Shown one piece after another: positions 1 through 4,866 of a DNA stretch of 7,014 bases; position 1 is the stretch's first letter, and each line of letters starts with the position of its first letter. A model generated the notes under the pieces. That model ran no database searches. It saw nothing but the letters and a program-made list of their open reading frames with translations, and was not told the DNA's origin. Where the stretch lies: NCBI GenBank assembly GCA_030601615.1, contig JAUVTH010000073.1, positions 1 through 7,014 on the forward strand, written 5' to 3'. A program made the position numbers and the translations under genes. The DNA is from Gemmatimonadota bacterium. Its GTDB lineage: Bacteria > Gemmatimonadota > Gemmatimonadetes > Palauibacterales > Palauibacteraceae.

Positions 1-276
1 GCCGAAGCCACAGTCCGGGCCTCACGCCACTCCGCGGATATTCGGTCCGGAGTGGGTCAGACCGGGCCGGCATCCACATCCACAGCAGGTTTATGCGCCT
101 ATCCTGGCCGCAGGATCGCCTTTGGCCTTGATTCCTGGAACGTGTGGACACGCTCAACACTCGGTGTGGTGGGGCTGCAGACAATTCTCCTTGAGGGCCG
201 GGACCGTGGACGGGACCGGCGAGCCGCACGAGGGGGATTCTCGCGCGGAGGCTGGCATAGTAGGCTATTCAGCGCG
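1..276. other. Stretch without a convincing gene
   Basis: I see no convincing gene here. Reading frames are open on both strands, but their translations are rich in Arg, Ser and Pro, lack any recognisable motif and have no start with a well-spaced ribosome binding site. An AAGGAG on the minus strand near 183 is followed by a TTG only 2 nt later, too close to be a normal start. No tRNA or rRNA signature was found. The only structure seen is the short hairpin at 27-55. The left end may belong to a gene or its downstream region outside the window. Confidence 0.5.
27..55. repeat. Perfect 8-bp inverted repeat (hairpin)
   Basis: CCACTCCG (27-34) and CGGAGTGG (48-55) are exact reverse complements separated by 13 nt. 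Neither side has a run of T, so it does not look like a textbook intrinsic terminator. It could be a rho-independent-like transcript end, a protein site or chance. Confidence 0.4.
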
Positions 277-621
277 TCAGGACGCTTCTTCACGCAGTTT
301 CAGTACCGGCTCCAGTTCAAGGAGGAGCCACGCGGGCACTGGACTGATTGGGGAACGGAGCGGTCGTTCGCTGCCGTTGTCGGCCAGCCGGGCCGCCGGA
401 CGCGCTTCGGCGGGAATCACTACCTCGTTCGCCGCGACAACGCCCACTGCGCCGTCCGCAACCGCCTCGATGGACGCCGCCTCCTTCCGGGCTTCCTCCG
501 CTTCGGCCACTTTCGCGAAGCAGATCCCGAAGTGTGCGGTGTTGTCGACCAGGCAGTAATCGGCATAGGCGAGTCCTAAGAGCACCATGACAATGAGCAG
601 TACGACAATCATGACAACCAT
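277..621 (-). CDS. Small membrane-anchored hypothetical protein (114 aa)
   Basis: I do not recognise this protein. Residues 2-20 are a strongly hydrophobic helix with almost no charge, best read as a signal anchor. After it come two cysteines (C23 and C34), then an Ala/Glu-rich stretch (about 38-58) that could be helical or coiled coil, and a tail ending in another Leu-rich patch (98-108). The ATG at 621 is chosen because it places the hydrophobic helix at the N-terminus. Its ribosome binding site is poor: GAGGT lies directly against the start codon. The gene is divergent from the membrane gene pair at 765-1580. The plus-strand frames over the same bases give Arg-rich sequence and look like shadows. 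Function unknown. Confidence 0.5.
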   Translation of the reverse strand: MVVMIVVLLIVMVLLGLAYADYCLVDNTAHFGICFAKVAEAEEARKEAASIEAVADGAVGVVAANEVVIPAEARPAARLADNGSERPLRSPISPVPAWLLLELEPVLKLREEAS

Positions 622-764
622 ACCTCGTGTTGGAGCACCGACTCTACGCTACTCCGGAGGCGTCACCGGGCTGTCACGGCCGCGGTTATCGGGCCCTATC
701 CATCTCGGTCCCATTATCCCATTTTCCCAACCCCTCCTCGGATGTCCCAAGACGGAGTGGTAGC
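622..764. promoter_or_regulatory. Divergent intergenic spacer with three 8-nt tandem units
   Basis: This 143-bp spacer lies between divergent genes starting at 621 (minus) and 765 (plus), so it should hold promoters for both. I could not find a convincing -35/-10 pair on either strand. On the minus strand GATAAT (complement of 713-718) resembles a -10 box but has no matching -35. Positions 709-732 contain three consecutive 8-nt units, TCCCATTA, TCCCATTT and TCCCAACC, the third degenerate. They form a C-rich tract (G-rich on the other strand) about 33 bp before the plus-strand ATG. Confidence 0.35.
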
Positions 765-953
765 ATGAAGCCGTTCTCTACCTTCGGGAGCTTCCTGTTC
801 GGCCTGATCGCGATCGCGCACCTGGCCCGTGCGATCTTCGGATGGACTGTTACCGTGAGTGCTGTGGCGATCCCCATGTGGCCCAGCGCGGCGATCTTCA
901 TTGGACTCGGGCTGCTGTCAGTACTCATGTGGCGCGAGGCGAGCGCGGGCTGA
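765..953 (+). CDS. Two-helix small membrane protein (62 aa)
   Basis: A small integral membrane protein with two predicted helices, roughly residues 8-25 and 38-56, and a short basic end (WREAS). The pattern of an AHL..R..FGW segment followed by a VAIPMWPS segment and a final WRE resembles a widespread family of uncharacterised 60-70-aa bacterial membrane proteins. This is recognition from memory, with no known function. The ATG at 765 has GGAG at 754-757, 7 nt upstream, and gives a full-length protein for that family. Extending the frame upstream to 627 adds a Ser/Pro/Arg-rich segment without helix or binding site. Its TGA stop lies 15 nt before the next gene, so the two probably form an operon. 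Confidence 0.7.
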   Translation: MKPFSTFGSFLFGLIAIAHLARAIFGWTVTVSAVAIPMWPSAAIFIGLGLLSVLMWREASAG

Positions 954-968
954 GCCTGGGCCGGTACG

Positions 969-1580
969 ATGACCGACTCCCGTCGTCTGGGTTGGTGGGC
1001 GCTCTGGACCGTGGTCACGGCGATCGGCTACTCCCTCGGCCTGTACGCTGGTTTCTTCCTCGGCTATATGCTGCGCGCTCCGATCATCGCCGCCATCACG
1101 GTCGGCGCCGGCGTCGGATTTCTTCAGCGTCTCGTGGTCCAGCGACTGCTGGAGCCACACCGCTCTCGCATGTGGTCTCCGGCGGACTCGGCCGGCTGGA
1201 TCCTCGGCAGCGTGATCGGCATGACCTTCGTGTTCGTCGTCGGCTGGCTCGTAGTCGAAGTAGGCCAGGTCGCTGTCGACCGCAATGGTGTGCTGGGGCT
1301 GATCGGGGCCTTCACGATCGCCGGGGCGCTCACGGGATTCGTCCAGGAGCGGGTTCTGCGGCGCTACGTGCATCAATCGCGTTGGTGGATCGCCGTATCG
1401 GCCCTCGGCTGGGGGGCGAGCGCGCTCGGGCTCGGCTTCCTCACCACTCTGGCGGACGCGGTCTACGATGTGTTCGCCATACTCATGGCACCGGCCATCG
1501 CAGGAGTCGTCCTCGGAGTCATCACGGGAGGAGTATTGGTCAGACTCCCAACGCGGCCCCGGCCCCTCACTCCGTCCTGA
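969..1580 (+). CDS. Multi-pass membrane protein with internal repeats (203 aa)
   Basis: An uncharacterised integral membrane protein with about six hydrophobic segments. It appears to be built from a repeated two-helix unit. A Trp-containing helix with a small-residue AxGxxxG-like pattern recurs at about 9-28, 69-85 and 139-156; SAGWILG (74-80) and SALGWGASALG (144-154) are the clearest copies. Each is followed by a Gly/Ala-rich helix at about 45-58, 113-130 and 174-191. GVGFLQRLVVQR (48-59) and LTGFVQERVLRR (121-132) align closely. The tail is Pro/Arg-rich and probably cytoplasmic. The ATG at 969 has only a weak binding site, so translation may depend on the 62-aa gene ending 15 nt upstream in the same frame. 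Similar repeat proteins occur in several phyla without known function. A channel or scaffold role is possible but not shown. Confidence 0.7.
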   Translation: MTDSRRLGWWALWTVVTAIGYSLGLYAGFFLGYMLRAPIIAAITVGAGVGFLQRLVVQRLLEPHRSRMWSPADSAGWILGSVIGMTFVFVVGWLVVEVGQVAVDRNGVLGLIGAFTIAGALTGFVQERVLRRYVHQSRWWIAVSALGWGASALGLGFLTTLADAVYDVFAILMAPAIAGVVLGVITGGVLVRLPTRPRPLTPS

Positions 1581-1616
1581 TCGCCTGCGTCGGGTCGATC
1601 CGCGTCGCGTGGCGCT

Positions 1617-1913
1617 TCAGATGCCGAACGCCTCGCCGACCTTCTTCAGGAAGTCCCGCACCCCCCACTCGATCTCGTGGAACGGGTCCCACTCGGGGGG
1701 CTTGGTCTCGGCGTCGTCCCCGGAGGCCTCGACTCTCTTCTGGAGGCGGACCCGCGTGTCGCTCAGGACTACAGTATCGAACTCGCAGTCCTCACTCTCG
1801 ATCACGAGCTTCTGCCACCTGACCCTTGGATAGCGAAGGTCCGCTACGATACGGCCCTTGTCGTCCGTCAGAGTAAGCCTCAGGGGTCCGTTCCCGATCT
1901 TCATCTTTGCCAT
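1617..1913 (-). CDS. Soluble hypothetical protein (98 aa), last gene of the hydrolase cluster
   Basis: I do not recognise this protein. It has no signal peptide or membrane segment. The first 60 residues alternate charged and hydrophobic residues as in a small beta structure (for example LRLTLTDDKGRIVADL at 11-26 and FDTVVLSDTRVRLQ at 45-58). An acidic linker follows, then a probable amphipathic helix rich in Trp, Phe and Lys (about 78-97). The ATG at 1913 has GGGAG (complement of 1920-1924) 6 nt upstream, located inside the end of the serine hydrolase gene. It lies only 2 nt after that gene's stop, so the two are very likely co-translated. A longer in-frame extension to 2345 runs antiparallel to nothing useful and overlaps the hydrolase gene in another frame, so it was not used. 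It converges on the membrane gene ending at 1580, 36 bp away, and no clear terminator was seen between them. Confidence 0.7.
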   Translation of the reverse strand: MAKMKIGNGPLRLTLTDDKGRIVADLRYPRVRWQKLVIESEDCEFDTVVLSDTRVRLQKRVEASGDDAETKPPEWDPFHEIEWGVRDFLKKVGEAFGI

Positions 1914-1915
1914 GT

Positions 1916-3124
1916 CTAACTCCCGAAAATCTCCAGCGCGGCGTCGATGACCTCGTCGACGACCTCGGTCTCGCCGGAATTGGTCAGGTAGATCACGATC
2001 GTGTTCCGGTGCGGGATCGCCATCCCCAGCGTGCCGGTCGCGCCCCGATGTCCGAACGCGGGGAGTCCACCGGTAGTGGGCGAACGGGCGTAGATCTCCC
2101 AGTGCATGCCGTACCACCGGGCGCGTAGGGCCATTGTATCGGCTGCCACCGGGTCGGCCAACGCTACCTCGACGGTGGCCGGCTGCAGAAGGCGTTCGTC
2201 TCCGACGGCGCCGCCGTCGATCCACACCTGCAGGAAGCGGGCGTAGTCGAACGCGGTTCCGAACAGGTCGCCGGCCGGGCTGAACCACGTCGTCTCGTGC
2301 GGTCGTGCCGGATTCCACCAGCGCTCCCACGAGGTGCCCCCCCAACTGCGGTACAAGGAAGGAACTCGGTCCGCCCAGTCTGCATCCGGCGAGAACGCTG
2401 TGTGTGTGTCTGCGAGACCGAGCGGCTCCAGGAGGCGCTCCTCGAAGAATCGCTCGACAGGCATCGAGGTAATGGTCGCCACCACCGCGCCCAGCGCGTC
2501 GGAATTCAGGTTGGAAGAAATGAAGCGCTCTCCGGGCTCGAAATCCGGGCCCTGTGTCGCGGCGAGGTTGACGGCGTCCACGAGGGTCGGCTGGGCGGCG
2601 TAGCCGGGTGGCTCACCGCCCTGAACGAACCCGGAGCGATGTGTGAGCAGCTCCTTCACGGTGATACGGCGTGACCCCTCGTTGTCGAATGACGCGAGGT
2701 ACGTCGCGACCTGGGAGTCGAGGGCGATGCGCCCCTCTTCGGCCAGGAGCAGTGCCGCCGTTGCCAGAAATGGCTTGGTCATCGAGGCGAGGCGGAAGAT
2801 CGAGTTTCGCTCCATCGGAACGAGTTCATCACGGTCGGCCCAGCCCATCGCCTGGTGCAGCACGATCTGGCCGTCCTTGATCACCAGGATCTCCGAGCCG
2901 ATCACGTGGCGCGCGACGACCCTCGAGTAGAGGCGCTCTTTGAACAGCCAGATAGCGTCGGGTGAAAGGCCGACGTCCTCGGCGGCGGCCGCGTACGGAT
3001 ACGGCGATTCCTCGAGGGCCGTGCGCGGGGTGCGCGGGAAACCGGGGCGCGACTGGTCGTCGGCTCCACAACCGGTCGCCAACACCACCGCGAGCGCCAG
3101 CGTCGCGACCGGGACACTTTTCAT
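1916..3124 (-). CDS. Beta-lactamase-fold serine hydrolase, lipoprotein (402 aa)
   Basis: A member of the beta-lactamase / penicillin-binding-protein-like family (class C type, Pfam Beta-lactamase). Such proteins act as esterases, peptidases or DD-peptidase-like enzymes through a nucleophilic serine. Residues 1-18 form a lipoprotein signal peptide (basic start, hydrophobic core, ATG-Cys), with the lipidated Cys at 19, so the enzyme should be membrane-anchored outside the cytoplasm. S114-M-T-K117 is the SxxK nucleophile motif, within the family-typical FRLASMTKP setting. THRSG (161-165) is also typical. H359-R-G361 is the HxG equivalent of KTG. The YxN motif is altered: at the expected place the sequence reads I-S203-S-N205, so the Tyr is a Ser (codon TCT). 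The ATG at 3124 is preferred over a GTG at 3163 because it starts the signal peptide exactly and overlaps the upstream micro-ORF stop as ATGA. Substrate unknown. Confidence 0.88.
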   Translation of the reverse strand: MKSVPVATLALAVVLATGCGADDQSRPGFPRTPRTALEESPYPYAAAAEDVGLSPDAIWLFKERLYSRVVARHVIGSEILVIKDGQIVLHQAMGWADRDELVPMERNSIFRLASMTKPFLATAALLLAEEGRIALDSQVATYLASFDNEGSRRITVKELLTHRSGFVQGGEPPGYAAQPTLVDAVNLAATQGPDFEPGERFISSNLNSDALGAVVATITSMPVERFFEERLLEPLGLADTHTAFSPDADWADRVPSLYRSWGGTSWERWWNPARPHETTWFSPAGDLFGTAFDYARFLQVWIDGGAVGDERLLQPATVEVALADPVAADTMALRARWYGMHWEIYARSPTTGGLPAFGHRGATGTLGMAIPHRNTIVIYLTNSGETEVVDEVIDAALEIFGS

Positions 3125-3207
3125 TCCAGGTCCACCAGCGCACCCACGCCCGGGAGGAGACACGAGATCAAGGCTAACGAGATGACCGTCCGATGCCGCA
3201 TGCGCAT
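3121..3207 (-). CDS. 28-aa hydrophobic micro-ORF overlapping the hydrolase start
   Basis: A short reading frame of 28 codons. The product has a basic start (M-R-M-R-H-R), one hydrophobic segment (about residues 8-24, with one Cys) and a short acidic end, so it looks like a single-helix micropeptide or a signal-peptide-like leader. GGAG (complement of 3216-3219) lies 8 nt before the ATG. Its TGA overlaps the ATG of the serine hydrolase as ATGA, the usual arrangement for translational coupling. It lies in the 128-nt interval between the 170-aa gene and the hydrolase. It could be a real small protein, a leader that couples translation, or the relic of a longer gene. I recognise no family. Confidence 0.4.
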   Translation of the reverse strand: MRMRHRTVISLALISCLLPGVGALVDLE

Positions 3208-3252
3208 GTCCGCATCTCCGTGGAGGTCCGGCGTGTGAGTCGGGCCTGGCGT

Positions 3253-3765
3253 CTACGGACGGTTGCAGCCCGAAGCCGTGAAGTCGCGGTCAACATCGCG
3301 GACCGCTTCGTACAGGGCATCATCCCAGGTCAGCAGATGATCGGGCAGCTCGCCACCGAACGTGCGCCCCCGCGCGATGCTGTACTGCGTCCACCCGGCC
3401 TCGACTTCGCGATACGCTTCACGCAGCTGGTCACACGCGAGCCGCCTCTGTGCGTAAACGGAGGACACGGCCCGGTACCGTCCGATCGTGGATTCGAGAT
3501 TCCTTGCCATGAGCGAGATCGGTTCGCGCGCGGTGACCCGGCGGTCCTCGGCAGTGACGAGTGGCGCGCCCGGGTCGATTACCGTCGCCACCGGAATTCT
3601 GACGTCCGCCAGCACCTGGGTAATCGCCGGAGTTGCCGCGACGACCGGGTCCGACAGCGAACGGACTCCGACGACGATGCTCCCGAGAGCGATCACGATC
3701 ACGGTCGTGTCGGCCGCGACGTCCCAGAAGCTTGATCCAGGCCAGGACAACCACGTGTCGTTCAT
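3253..3765 (-). CDS. Single-helix membrane protein of unknown function (170 aa)
   Basis: I do not recognise this protein. From the ATG at 3765 it has a short N-terminal segment rich in Trp and Ser, one hydrophobic helix (about 16-36) and a roughly 130-residue domain. That domain contains an Arg- and Glu-rich region likely to be helical (about 88-124), a W-T-Q-Y segment near 125 and a C-terminal acidic part. Two cysteines (C111 and C167) lie in this domain. The start at 3765 is chosen because GGGGAG stands 4 nt upstream, inside a 16-bp palindrome. In-frame ATGs at 3801 and 3843 would add 12 or 26 residues but lack good binding sites. The frame stays open up to 4776, but that part is antisense to TonB and is a shadow. 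It is the first gene of the cluster leading to the serine hydrolase. Confidence 0.6.
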   Translation of the reverse strand: MNDTWLSWPGSSFWDVAADTTVIVIALGSIVVGVRSLSDPVVAATPAITQVLADVRIPVATVIDPGAPLVTAEDRRVTAREPISLMARNLESTIGRYRAVSSVYAQRRLACDQLREAYREVEAGWTQYSIARGRTFGGELPDHLLTWDDALYEAVRDVDRDFTASGCNRP

Positions 3766-3767
3766 GA

Positions 3768-3783
3768 GTCTCCCCGGGGAGAC
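3768..3783. promoter_or_regulatory. Perfect 16-bp palindrome over the ribosome binding site
   Basis: GTCTCCCCGGGGAGAC is a perfect palindrome without spacer. On the minus strand it ends 2 nt before the ATG at 3765 and its second half supplies the GGGGAG ribosome binding site of the 170-aa gene. It could be a repressor operator or a site where RNA pairing limits translation; a hairpin would need to open 3-4 central bases as a loop. If the gene starts further upstream, this is simply coding sequence. Confidence 0.4.
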
Positions 3784-4104
3784 CGCGGCCGAGTCACGCA
3801 TGGCCTGCCGCGCCTGGCTACGGCTCTCTCTTTCAGTATACATCGGAAACCGGATCGGTGCCCGACGTGTCGCTGTGTGTGGCCACGACGGTGACGATTG
3901 AACGATGGTCATTCCGGGCGTGTTCACGGTATGAGGTGACACGCAGAAGACGGCGGGATCCGATGGTGGTGAAAACGAACCCTTCAGTGCCTGTCTCGCG
4001 TATAGTAACTTGGACTGTGTTCCAGTCCTGTTGCGGTCCGTCTTGACGCATCCTGGGGGGAGGGTCGCCCTGACTGGCGGCCACGGTGGTAGGAGGAGCG
4101 AGTG
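3784..4104. other. Intergenic region between the hydrolase cluster and tonB
   Basis: This stretch separates divergent transcription units and has no gene I can support. A minus-strand frame (4051 or 4084 down to 3833) and a plus-strand frame (3858-4046) are open, but the minus frame shows markedly less G/C at third codon positions than neighbouring genes and neither has a good binding site. For tonB, TATAGT at 4001-4006 is a possible -10 box, without a clear -35 at 16-18 nt. Just after it, GGACTG (4012-4017) and CAGTCC (4023-4028) form an exact 6-bp dyad. GGTCGCC (4063-4069) and GGCGGCC (4076-4082) could pair in RNA with one G-U, ending 8 nt before the tonB binding site. Confidence 0.4.
4091..4096 (+). 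promoter_or_regulatory. Ribosome binding site deciding the tonB start
   Basis: AGGAGG is a full match to the anti-Shine-Dalgarno consensus. It lies 8 nt before the ATG at 4105 and 5 nt before a GTG at 4102, which favours the ATG. Confidence 0.7.
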
Positions 4105-4803
4105 ATGCCTGACGAGGTGCTGCACTCCGTTTTGAAGGGCCAACCTGAAGAAGAGACCCTTACGGCGAACCAGCGGTTCAAGGGCTCTTACCGCTTCTTC
4201 GTGGCGACGGCGATTCTGGCTTCGGTCGTCGTCCACTTCGTCGCGTTCGAGTTCTTCCCGAAGATGCAGGCGGCCGACCTCGGCTTCGTTGCGGACGAGC
4301 TGGCGGCAATCGAGCTTCCGCCCGAGGTCAGGATCCCTCCGCCTCCCGAGGCGATCGTCAGGCCGGCTCGTCCCAGGGTCTCGGCCAATATTCTCGATGA
4401 GGACATCACCATCGCCGCCACCACGTTCGCGGAAAACCCCGCGAATGAGCTCGCTCCGCCGCCCCCGGACGTCGAGGTCGATCCGAGCGACCAGCCGGTC
4501 TACGTGGACCGCGACACGGAGCCGCGACTCCTGAATGGTCCGGAAATGCTGCGTCTGCTGGCGAAGTACTACCCGAGAGTGCTGAAGGAGGCCGGCATCG
4601 GGGGTGAGATCATGATGTGGGTCTGGGTGGACTCGGAAGGGAACCCGACCAAATCCCAGATCAACCGATCCAGTGGCTACCCTCAGCTCGACGACGCGGC
4701 TCTCGCGATCGTGGAGCGAATGGAATTCTCCCCGGCCATGCTGCGTGACAAACCCATCGGCGTGTGGATCGGCCAACCGATCAGCTTCTCGGTCGACAAG
4801 TAG
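4105..4803 (+). CDS. TonB-family energy transducer (232 aa)
   Basis: TonB links the inner-membrane proton-motive force, through ExbB/ExbD, to outer-membrane TonB-dependent receptors that import siderophores, vitamins or glycans. The protein has a 30-residue cytoplasmic start and one membrane helix (about 31-50). The helix carries S40-V-V-V-H44, the same Ser-xxx-His spacing as the S16/H20 pair needed for ExbB/ExbD coupling in E. coli TonB. A periplasmic linker follows with proline-rich parts (71-92 and 117-131), then the C-terminal TonB domain (about 147-232). That domain has YYPRVLKEAGIGG (155-167), SSGYPQLDDAAL (189-200) and the F-S-P-A and Q-P-I-S-F ending. No exbB, exbD or receptor gene is in the window, so it is an orphan here and its partner receptor is unknown. 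The start follows the AGGAGG site. Confidence 0.92.
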   Translation: MPDEVLHSVLKGQPEEETLTANQRFKGSYRFFVATAILASVVVHFVAFEFFPKMQAADLGFVADELAAIELPPEVRIPPPPEAIVRPARPRVSANILDEDITIAATTFAENPANELAPPPPDVEVDPSDQPVYVDRDTEPRLLNGPEMLRLLAKYYPRVLKEAGIGGEIMMWVWVDSEGNPTKSQINRSSGYPQLDDAALAIVERMEFSPAMLRDKPIGVWIGQPISFSVDK

Positions 4804-4866
4804 GAGGGTTCTTCCGTGACCTGCTACAGGGCTCGGCCGGCGGTTGCCGCCTGTCCAGGTACCGCG
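4804..4866. other. Convergent spacer between tonB and the antiporter gene
   Basis: This 63-bp gap separates two converging genes. GGCGG (4839-4843) and CCGCC (4847-4851) form a 5-bp hairpin with a 3-nt loop, and CCTG/CAGG (4820-4830) a 4-bp one. Neither is followed by a T run, so no intrinsic terminator can be claimed. Confidence 0.3.

Noticed and set aside
52..579. 175-aa plus-strand frame
   Set aside because: Arg/Gly-rich with no motif and antisense to the better-looking 114-aa membrane protein; no binding site at its start.
842..1822. 326-aa plus-strand frame
   Set aside because: Arg/Ser/His-rich low-quality sequence overlapping the two membrane genes and the 98-aa gene; a shadow frame.
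3121..3765. Readthrough of the TAG at 3253-3255 joining the 170-aa protein and the micro-ORF
   Set aside because: The two are in the same frame, but that happens by chance one time in three, and the micro-ORF has its own ATG and binding site.
3833..4084. 83-aa (or 72-aa from 4051) minus-strand frame before the 170-aa gene
   Set aside because: Its middle reads somewhat like a protein, but third codon positions are much less GC-rich than in neighbouring genes, there is no good binding site, and no family is recognised. It stays possible at low odds.
3766..4776. Upstream part of a 507-codon minus-strand frame
   Set aside because: It runs antisense through the well-supported tonB gene and is rich in Arg, Asp and His as expected of a shadow of a GC-rich gene; only the part from about 3765 down looks like a protein.
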